Source: Psychrobacter sp. (lineage in GTDB: Bacteria > Pseudomonadota > Gammaproteobacteria > Pseudomonadales > Moraxellaceae). Taken from it: a stretch of DNA of 11,497 nt. The DNA lies in NCBI RefSeq assembly GCF_030454045.1, contig NZ_JAKDJE010000087.1:1-11497 (forward strand), in the 5' to 3' direction. The notes below the pieces were generated by a model, which was given only the letters and a program-made list of their open reading frames with translations, had not been told where the DNA came from and ran no database searches. Positions 6,621 through 11,497 of the stretch are shown here, in pieces (the first letter of the stretch is position 1; the number at the start of each line of letters is the position of its first letter). The translations under genes and the position numbers were made by a program.

Positions 6621-7619
6621 ATGAAAATGTATAAAGTAGGTCTACCGTTTATTGGCATATCATCTTTGCTGTTATTACTGTCACCTGTAGCAAATGCCGC
6701 TGACATGCCCGATATGGATCACGGCAACATGGATATGTCGAATATGGACATGTCGAACATGGATCACAGTGGCATGGATATGTCAGATATGGATATGTCG
6801 AGTATGGATCATAGTGGCATGGACATGTCAGGTATGGATCACAGTAGTATGGACATGTCAGGTATGGATCATAGCAGTATGAATATGGATATGTCTGGAA
6901 TGCAAGGCGGCGAACCACCTCCTAATGCTCGTAGTCCCGACTACTCAAATGGTGTTCCCTATGGTCGCTTTGGTAAGCCTGTGATGATGGGTAGCTTACC
7001 GTTATGGGGCGTATCAGTAGACGATCTGGGCTATCAATTTGACGATGATCAAATCAATTATGAGTTTGATACGTGGTACGGTACAGACAGCAACCGCGTA
7101 ACGCTACGTAGCGAAGGTAGTATCCAAACTAAAGATGATAAAGAAATTGATAGCTTAACCTCACTATCTTACTGGAAGCCACTTAGTATTTTTTGGAATG
7201 GGGAAGCCGGTGTTGCTTATGATACCGAAAATGATAAATCTGCCGTGATGGCTGGTATTGCAGGCACTGCACCTTACTTCATCGAAACCGATGCTAGAGC
7301 TTATTTATATACTGATGGGCAAGTTCGTCTAGATCTAGGTGCGGAGTATGAGTGGCGCTTAGATCAACATTGGGTAGTGATTCCAGAAGTAGAGCTGACG
7401 GCATTTAGCAAAGATGATACAGATAACCATATTACTAAAGGCTTTAATGAGTTTGGGGCTGACGTTAGGCTTACTTACGAGATGTTAAGTCGTCAGCTCG
7501 CGCCTTATGTGGGTATCAGCTATGAGACCGCTTTAGGCAACGCAAGAGATTTGCGACGTCAAGAAGACGAAGCTGTTGATTCTAGTAGCGTTACAGCTGG
7601 TGTGAAATTTTGGTTCTAG
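6621..7619 (+). CDS. copB: Outer-membrane copper-resistance protein CopB with Met/Asp/His repeat domain
   Basis: Protein of 332 residues. Signal peptide 1-26 (SSLLLLLSPVANA) is followed by a repeat domain (28-94) with 22 Met and 5 His in units like MDHSGMDMSG, then the CopB domain (about 100-332). That domain begins SPDYSNGVPYGRFGKPVMMG, is built of alternating beta-strands and ends in KFWF, the aromatic C-terminus expected of an outer-membrane barrel. Known CopB/PcoB proteins bind copper and help keep it out of the cytoplasm. The frame is open back to 6507 inside copA. I choose ATG 6621 because it gives a normal signal peptide (MKMYKVG) and has a weak GAG at 6611-6613; ATG 6609 is the alternative and would add four residues. 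It lies 22 bp after copA and ends 43 bp before a strong terminator, closing the operon. Confidence 0.93.
   Translation: MKMYKVGLPFIGISSLLLLLSPVANAADMPDMDHGNMDMSNMDMSNMDHSGMDMSDMDMSSMDHSGMDMSGMDHSSMDMSGMDHSSMNMDMSGMQGGEPPPNARSPDYSNGVPYGRFGKPVMMGSLPLWGVSVDDLGYQFDDDQINYEFDTWYGTDSNRVTLRSEGSIQTKDDKEIDSLTSLSYWKPLSIFWNGEAGVAYDTENDKSAVMAGIAGTAPYFIETDARAYLYTDGQVRLDLGAEYEWRLDQHWVVIPEVELTAFSKDDTDNHITKGFNEFGADVRLTYEMLSRQLAPYVGISYETALGNARDLRRQEDEAVDSSSVTAGVKFWF
6702..6902 (+). repeat. In-frame repeat tract encoding Met/Asp/His units in copB
   Basis: About 200 bp of imperfect 15- and 30-bp units of the type ATG-GAY-CAY-AGY-GGY-ATG-GAY-ATG, encoding MDHSGMDMS(G/D/N). Adjacent units differ mainly at silent positions (GGATCA/GGATCAT, GGACATG/GGATATG), so the amino-acid pattern is under selection while the DNA drifts. 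Unit number could vary by slippage or recombination and would change the number of copper sites. Confidence 0.85.
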
Positions 7620-7662
7620 TGTTAACCATGTAAGTAACAACAGTTTATAACACTAGCTCTAA

Positions 7663-7694
7663 AAAAAGGCGCCTCTTTATTTAGGTGCCTTTTT
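7663..7694 (+). terminator. Intrinsic terminator after copB
   Basis: AAAAAGGCGCCT (7663-7674) pairs with AGGTGCCTTTTT (7683-7694) through 12 positions with one G-T wobble, around an 8-nt loop. The T-run follows the GC-rich part of the stem, and the A-run before it could also act in the other direction. It separates the copAB transcript from the DUF305 gene. Confidence 0.85.
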
Positions 7695-7714
7695 ACTAAA
7701 TTAAGGACAAGAAT

Positions 7715-8191
7715 ATGAATAACCATATGGATAATAAACAGAAGCAAATGAACCCTTATGTAAAGTTCACAATCATGATTTTAACATCGACAGTCGTGAT
7801 GTTTATCATGATGTATTTTAATACTTATCAATGGGATCACGTTTATTTTAGCGAAACCAGAGCTTATATGGCGTTATATATGGGCGCTATGATGGCTATT
7901 ATTATGCTCGCCTTTATGACCAATATGTATAAAAAGACTAAGGTCAATCTAATGGTTTATGGGATTAGTGTCGTGCTATTTGCCTTTGGTTTATGGGGCG
8001 TTAGATCACAACAAACGGTCGATCAAGTGGATTGGATGCAGGCGATGATACCGCATCACTCGATTGCTATTTTGACCAGTTCGCGTGCTGATATCGAAGA
8101 TCCACGTGTACGCCAGCTTGCTGATGACATTATCGAAGCACAAAAGCGTGAAATCGGTGAGATGCAAGCACTTATTGATGAGTTGGAATAA
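7715..8191 (+). CDS. Three-helix membrane protein with C-terminal DUF305 domain
   Basis: Protein of 158 residues with three predicted membrane helices (about 17-37, 48-69 and 77-97), many Met in or near them, and a C-terminal domain (about 101-158). That domain carries the DUF305 signature DWMQAMIPHHSIAIL with the His114-His115 pair, then an acidic helix RQLADDIIEAQKREIGEM. With a short N-terminal part outside the first helix, the His pair would lie on the opposite side of the membrane from the N-terminus. DUF305 proteins are ferritin-like helical proteins often linked to copper and other metals; the exact job is unknown. The AAGGA ribosome site (7703-7707) is 7 bp before ATG, right after the copB terminator, so it probably has its own transcription or relies on readthrough. 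Its last 169 bp recur at 10928-11096. Confidence 0.85.
   Translation: MNNHMDNKQKQMNPYVKFTIMILTSTVVMFIMMYFNTYQWDHVYFSETRAYMALYMGAMMAIIMLAFMTNMYKKTKVNLMVYGISVVLFAFGLWGVRSQQTVDQVDWMQAMIPHHSIAILTSSRADIEDPRVRQLADDIIEAQKREIGEMQALIDELE
8022..8190 (+). repeat. Left copy of 169-bp direct repeat (3' end of DUF305 gene)
   Basis: Identical to 10928-11096 except at 8170 (A here, G there), a silent change in an Ala codon. The offset between copies is 2906 bp. Identity starts inside the codon before QVDWMQ and ends at the second base of the stop codon (TAA here, TAG there). Confidence 0.97.
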
Positions 8192-8336
8192 TATATTATG
8201 ATACCAATAAGTAAGCTCTTCTTTAAAAACTATTTACTATATCGCGTCTTTTAATTCTAACTATACCTACTCCTTACTTCAAAAATAACCTGTAAAACTG
8301 AAGTTCTACGAAGAAATAGATTAAGGTCGAATAAGT

Positions 8337-9680
8337 ATGAAGCAAGATAGAACGACTCGCTATCAGAAGGATAGTTTGACATTATCAGGAACAGTTATGC
8401 TAGGTACCGGTGTCATGATCGGTGCTGGTATTTTCGCTCTGACCGGTCAGATGGCTCAGATGACGGGTTCGCTTTTCCCACTTGCTTTTCTAGCCGCCGC
8501 AATCGTTGTTTCTTTTAGTGCCTATTCTTATATCAAAATCTCTAACGCTTACCCGTCGGCTGGCGGTGTTGCAATGTACCTGCATCAGGCATACGGAGAT
8601 CGTTTACCGACTGGATTTAATGCCCTGCTGATGTATTTCTCCATGGTTATAGCGCAGAGCTTTTTGGCCCGGACGTTCGGGTCATACACTATGCAGTTAT
8701 TCGGTGGCGATGACAGCGGTCGCATGGTATCCATCCTTGGCGCCGCGCTTATTCTTGCTGCGTTCTTTATCAATTTACTTGGTAATCGTTGGATTCAGGG
8801 GGTTGCATCGGTTATCGGTATTATAAAAATTGTCGGTATTCTTATATTCGGGTTGGTTGGTATCTGGCTAGCTGATAGCTTTGCAGTTGATTCTTCTACA
8901 TTAGGTGACACTAATACTGTTGGTGACTTTCTTGGCGCAACGGCGCTAGGCATACTGGCATTTAAAGGCTTTACCACGATTACCAACAGTGGCTCGGAAG
9001 TAAAAAATCCTCATCGCAACGTCGGCCGTGCCATTGTAATATCAATCGCAATATGCGTAGTTATTTACACTCTAGTCGGTTTCGCGGTGTCTAGTAATCT
9101 ATCTCTTGCCGAAATCATCGAAACTAAAGATTACTCCTTGGCTGCCGCCGCACGCCCAGCACTTGGCGACTATGGTCTATGGTTCACAGTTGCAATCGCA
9201 ATGGGAGCTACCGCTGGCGGCCTCCTTGCTAGCATCTTCGCAGTCTCTCGTATGCTTGCTATGTTGACTGAGATGAAGCTGGTGCCTCATCGTCATTTGG
9301 GAATGCCGGGAAGCGTTCAAAAACATACGTTGGTCTATACTGTGGTGTTGGGTTTAGCTTTTACGACGTTATTTGACTTATCACGAATTGCAGCGCTTGG
9401 CATTGTTTTCTATCTAATTATGGATATCGCCATTCATTGGGGTGTTTTGCGATACCTTCGTCAGGATATAAAGGCGGTGATGTGGGTGCCTATAGTGGCC
9501 ATACTTCTTGACCTGTTGGTTCTCGGCGGTTTTGTCTGGATTAAACTAAACTCAGATCCATTCGTACTTGGCGTAGCAGTCGTCACTATTGTAGTGATTG
9601 CTGTGGCTGAGCAGGTTTACCTGAAATCTTCAGCGAGGAAAAAAGCTATCGAAAAAGATACGCTTGCAGACCATCATTGA
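8337..9680 (+). CDS. APC-superfamily amino acid/amine permease
   Basis: Integral membrane transporter of 447 residues, about 12 helices, the usual APC size. The first helix has the substrate-loop motif GVMIGAGIFALTG (25-37); the segment after helix 6 has GFTTITNSGSEVKNPHRNVGRAI (around 211-233) with the EVKNPxRN signature; and AVSRMLAMLTEMKLVP (302-317) matches the helix 8 region. It likely imports or exchanges amino acids or polyamines by proton coupling, with unknown substrate. AAGG (8323-8326) lies 10 bp before the ATG. By eye it looks slightly richer in G+C and uses more GCC/CGC codons than the copper genes, which fits a different origin. It starts 145 bp after the DUF305 gene. Its link to copper is unclear: it may be a passenger of the repeat-flanked block or serve as transporter of a copper-binding amino acid. 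Family assignment is confident. Confidence 0.88.
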   Translation: MKQDRTTRYQKDSLTLSGTVMLGTGVMIGAGIFALTGQMAQMTGSLFPLAFLAAAIVVSFSAYSYIKISNAYPSAGGVAMYLHQAYGDRLPTGFNALLMYFSMVIAQSFLARTFGSYTMQLFGGDDSGRMVSILGAALILAAFFINLLGNRWIQGVASVIGIIKIVGILIFGLVGIWLADSFAVDSSTLGDTNTVGDFLGATALGILAFKGFTTITNSGSEVKNPHRNVGRAIVISIAICVVIYTLVGFAVSSNLSLAEIIETKDYSLAAAARPALGDYGLWFTVAIAMGATAGGLLASIFAVSRMLAMLTEMKLVPHRHLGMPGSVQKHTLVYTVVLGLAFTTLFDLSRIAALGIVFYLIMDIAIHWGVLRYLRQDIKAVMWVPIVAILLDLLVLGGFVWIKLNSDPFVLGVAVVTIVVIAVAEQVYLKSSARKKAIEKDTLADHH

Positions 9681-9809
9681 CAGTAACATCAAAGAGTTTA
9701 CAGAAAATTGTTTGGTTAAAAATTGCATAGATTTAAGCGTCTGCTTACTATCTTCAAGAATTGATTTCATGCAATACGATATTCATAAAGACAACAGGGA
9801 AAGTAAGCT

Positions 9810-10463
9810 ATGAATGAGTCATTTAATCACGCTGGAACTTGGGGTCTCGCACTAATTGTTATTGTTCTGATTTCTTGGTTCTTTTACCGTTATTTCGCAC
9901 CAAAGAACTGGCGTGAATGGGCGGGTGCTGGTGTAGTTCAGGCTTTCATTATTGCACTTTACGCAGAAATGTATGGCTTTCCGCTCACTATATATTTATT
10001 AGTACGGTTTTTTGGTTTGGACAGCCAATATGTCAGCGCTAGCTTATGGTCGACCCTTGTTGGTTTAGGTGAGACAGGCATGATGATCTCAATGCTACTC
10101 GGCTATGCTATTGCATTTTTAGGAGTCGGTCTTTTTGCTCAAGGTTGGCGCCAAGTCCACAAAGCACGAGGGGAAAATCGTTTAGTAACTGATGGACTCT
10201 ATGCCTACGTACGTCATCCTCAGTACACCGGGTTGTTTATTGCACTGTTCGGTGAGGGTGTGGTGCATTGGCCAACTCTGTTTTCAATCGGTCTGTTTCC
10301 AGTGATTGTGCTTGTATACACATGGTTAGCTCGACGTGAGGAACGGCATATGTTTGAAGAGTTTGGTAAAGACTACCTTGCTTACAAACAGCAAGTGCCA
10401 ATGTTTATTCCTCAATGGGGTCAATGGCGTCAACTTGCCGCCGCCGCACGAGTTAAAAAGTAA
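9810..10463 (+). CDS. Membrane methyltransferase-like protein of the ICMT/PEMT family
   Basis: Protein of 217 residues with about five membrane segments (about 11-29, 42-66, 89-111, 140-153, 156-172). The C-terminal half holds the conserved core of isoprenylcysteine carboxyl methyltransferase / phospholipid methyltransferase-like proteins: DGLYAYVRHPQYTG with Arg135-His136-Pro137, then ARREERHMFEEFG with Glu177-Glu178 and DYLAYKQQVPMFIP. In characterised relatives these residues bind S-adenosylmethionine. Bacterial members commonly sit near metal-resistance genes, with substrate unknown. An AGGGA ribosome site (9796-9800) is 9 bp before ATG. It follows the permease by 129 bp on the same strand and precedes a DUF5676-like gene. 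The family is secure; the reaction is not. Confidence 0.85.
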   Translation: MNESFNHAGTWGLALIVIVLISWFFYRYFAPKNWREWAGAGVVQAFIIALYAEMYGFPLTIYLLVRFFGLDSQYVSASLWSTLVGLGETGMMISMLLGYAIAFLGVGLFAQGWRQVHKARGENRLVTDGLYAYVRHPQYTGLFIALFGEGVVHWPTLFSIGLFPVIVLVYTWLARREERHMFEEFGKDYLAYKQQVPMFIPQWGQWRQLAAAARVKK

Positions 10464-10575
10464 TATCAATACAGGATAAAGCTTTAATTCATACAAATCC
10501 TTAGAGTTAGCATGGTTAGATACGATTGGTTATCTTGAGCTTGAACCACATCATACAATAGTGAGGATTACTAAG

Positions 10576-10848
10576 ATGGTCAAATCAAACTTAACAACAA
10601 GTACTTTAAGGATTGCCCCTGTTGGCAATAGTGTATCGTTGTTTCTACTTATTAGTTATCTATTATGCATAGGGTTTGGTTTACTCGCACCCGAACAGAT
10701 AGCGATGCACGAAGCTTGGGCACCTCTACTACCTGGCTTTGAGTGGTTAACATGGACAGGTTTTCTAATTGGACTTGTAGAATCATATCTTTACGGTTGG
10801 TATTTCGCCATCTTGTTCGTGCCACTATATCGTTGGTTCGCAAAATAG
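10576..10848 (+). CDS. Two-helix membrane protein, DUF5676-like
   Basis: Protein of 90 residues with helix 1 at about 20-39 (SVSLFLLISYLLCIGFGLLA), a loop HEAWAPLLPGFEWLTW and helix 2 at about 60-84. The C-terminal motif GLVESYLYGWYFAILFVPLY resembles the DUF5676 family, small proteins frequently found in copper and heavy-metal islands; this recall is not checked. An earlier GTG at 10561 is in frame, but it overlaps the ribosome site. I choose ATG 10576 because GAGGA (10563-10567) lies 8 bp before it. It follows the methyltransferase-like gene by 112 bp and is the last intact gene before the duplicated DUF305 fragment. No function is known to me. Confidence 0.72.
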   Translation: MVKSNLTTSTLRIAPVGNSVSLFLLISYLLCIGFGLLAPEQIAMHEAWAPLLPGFEWLTWTGFLIGLVESYLYGWYFAILFVPLYRWFAK

Positions 10849-10926
10849 GTCGAAGGTATTAGTGTATTAATAGTCAGCAAACCTTTTCAATTTGAGTAAA
10901 TCGATTGCGCTAGTATTTATTAGTAG

Positions 10927-11097
10927 AATCAAGTGGATTGGATGCAGGCGATGATACCGCATCACTCGATTGCTATTTTGACCAGTTCGCGTGCTGATAT
11001 CGAAGATCCACGTGTACGCCAGCTTGCTGATGACATTATCGAAGCACAAAAGCGTGAAATCGGTGAGATGCAAGCGCTTATTGATGAGTTGGAATAG
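10927..11097 (+). pseudogene. Truncated duplicate of the DUF305 gene (3' fragment)
   Basis: An in-frame stop (TAG 10924-10926) immediately precedes the copied segment, so the N-terminal three helices are missing. The fragment could be translated only from an internal GTG (10933) or ATG (10942), giving at most 51-54 soluble residues that keep the whole MQAMIPHHSIAIL motif and acidic helix up to the TAG stop at 11095-11097. No clear ribosome site precedes it. It is most simply a duplication scar, though the intact reading frame and single silent difference show that it is recent. The surrounding 10849-10926 and 11098-11210 stretches hold no gene or terminator that I can recognise; a near-consensus TATACT lies at 11192-11197 before the next gene. 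Confidence 0.85.
10928..11096 (+). repeat. Right copy of 169-bp direct repeat
   Basis: Matches 8022-8190 at 168 of 169 positions. Together the copies bracket a 2.7-kb block with the permease, the methyltransferase-like and the DUF5676-like genes. Recombination between them would delete 2906 bp and leave one intact DUF305 gene followed directly by the small Met/His gene at 11227. Confidence 0.97.
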
Positions 11098-11226
11098 GCA
11101 GTCACAAATTTTGAGCACTTTGTATTAGGTGTTATTAAGTAAGCAGACTATTGAGAGGTGTACGTTCACACACTAGTACTATATCATTACTTATACTAAG
11201 GAAATAACAAATAAGGAGTCCTTGTA

Positions 11227-11403
11227 ATGGTTATTATGATGCACGGTATGATGAACGGGACTATGCACGGCATGATGAATGGATCGATGCACGGTATGGG
11301 TTGGGGAGAATCTATTGTCTCCTTATTGTTTACAGTACTGGTTTTTGCGGTACTGATATTGACTATTATGGCCTTACTCAAATATTTGCGTAATAAAGAT
11401 TAA
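11227..11403 (+). CDS. 58-residue Met/His-rich single-pass membrane protein
   Basis: A short gene with an excellent AAGGAG ribosome site (11213-11218) 8 bp before the ATG. The N-terminal 25 residues contain three MHGM units (MHGMMNGT, MHGMMNGS, MHGMGWG) with 9 Met and 3 His, and residues about 29-51 form one hydrophobic helix (SIVSLLFTVLVFAVLILTIM), followed by a basic tail KYLRNKD. The positive-inside rule puts the Met/His segment in the periplasm and the tail in the cytoplasm. Such a segment should bind Cu(I), making it a candidate membrane-tethered copper receptor or chaperone. A TATACT at 11192-11197 may be its -10. I do not recognise the family, though other small Met/His-rich membrane peptides occur in copper islands. 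Translation signal, composition and context make it very likely real. Confidence 0.8.
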   Translation: MVIMMHGMMNGTMHGMMNGSMHGMGWGESIVSLLFTVLVFAVLILTIMALLKYLRNKD

Positions 11404-11497
11404 GTTCCAATTGAAACTTAATTTTCGAGATATCTAGATTAGTAGGGTGTGTATAGAATTCAAATCAGGGGCAACCAGATAAAGACACAAGCGAGCA

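Noticed and set aside
6374..6706. Minus-strand open frame of 110 codons across the copA/copB junction
   Set aside because: It lies opposite the conserved HPMHLHG and HCH copper motifs of copA and has no recognisable domain.
6702..6902. CRISPR-like or minisatellite array
   Set aside because: The units are in frame, lack unique spacers and encode a known type of copper-binding repeat.
6649..6918. Minus-strand open frame rich in Tyr/Pro/Cys across the copB repeat tract, and a similar plus-strand frame at 6694-6882
   Set aside because: Both are frame shadows of the Met/Asp/His repeats, with low-complexity products and no ribosome site.
10561..10575. GTG start for the DUF5676-like protein
   Set aside because: This codon overlaps the GAGGA ribosome site that serves the ATG at 10576.
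10867..11118. Minus-strand open frame of 83 codons over the DUF305 fragment
   Set aside because: It is antisense to a duplicated coding segment, so its openness is inherited from the sense strand.
11398..11415. Imperfect palindrome around CAATTG after the last gene as a terminator
   Set aside because: The symmetry has a mismatch in each arm and no loop, is A+T-rich, and no T-run follows a stable stem.

Overview
The window reads as a copper-resistance island from a gamma-proteobacterium, most likely Psychrobacter or another Moraxellaceae. I infer this from the moderate A+T content, the TAAGGA-type ribosome binding sites and the gene content (copRS, a c-type cytochrome, a DUF411 lipoprotein, copA, copB, a DUF305 protein). 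Taxonomy and function come from pattern recognition, not a database search.

Layout. At the left edge is a possible 3' remnant of a transporter gene (about 2-115, weak). Next, on the minus strand, are the sensor kinase CopS (98-1651) and the response regulator CopR (1641-2375), which overlap by 11 bp and share a promoter at 2404-2431. All later genes are on the plus strand. Two small secreted proteins follow, an 82-residue mature protein with two Cys (2603-2929) and a Met/His-rich one (3064-3342). Each has its own promoter with the same operator design: a TGACA-N4-TGTCA dyad followed by two more GTCA half-sites in 11-bp steps, ending 12 bp before the -10. Then come a membrane-anchored cytochrome c with a Met-rich tail (3468-4064), the DUF411 lipoprotein (4204-4833), the Tat-exported multicopper oxidase CopA (4901-6598) and the outer-membrane protein CopB with a long Met/Asp/His repeat tract (6621-7619). 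A clear terminator at 7663-7694 closes that block.

The right part starts with a three-helix membrane protein with a C-terminal DUF305 domain (7715-8191). It is followed by an APC-type permease (8337-9680), a membrane methyltransferase-like protein (9810-10463), a DUF5676-like two-helix protein (10576-10848), a nearly perfect 169-bp copy of the DUF305 gene's 3' end (10928-11096), and a 58-residue Met/His-rich single-pass membrane protein (11227-11403). The permease-to-DUF5676 block is thus bracketed by 169-bp direct repeats (one silent mismatch), which suggests recent insertion or duplication and possible loss by recombination.

How it may work together. CopS senses periplasmic copper and phosphorylates CopR. 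CopR activates the two small secreted proteins and probably its own operon. CopA oxidises Cu(I) to Cu(II), CopB binds or passes copper at the outer membrane, and DUF411, DUF305 and the Met-rich peptides bind or buffer copper. The cytochrome could connect copper oxidation to the respiratory chain, which is inference only. No copper P-type ATPase, CopC, CopD, tRNA, rRNA, CRISPR array or transposase gene was recognised. The final 94 bases (11404-11497) hold nothing I can assign.
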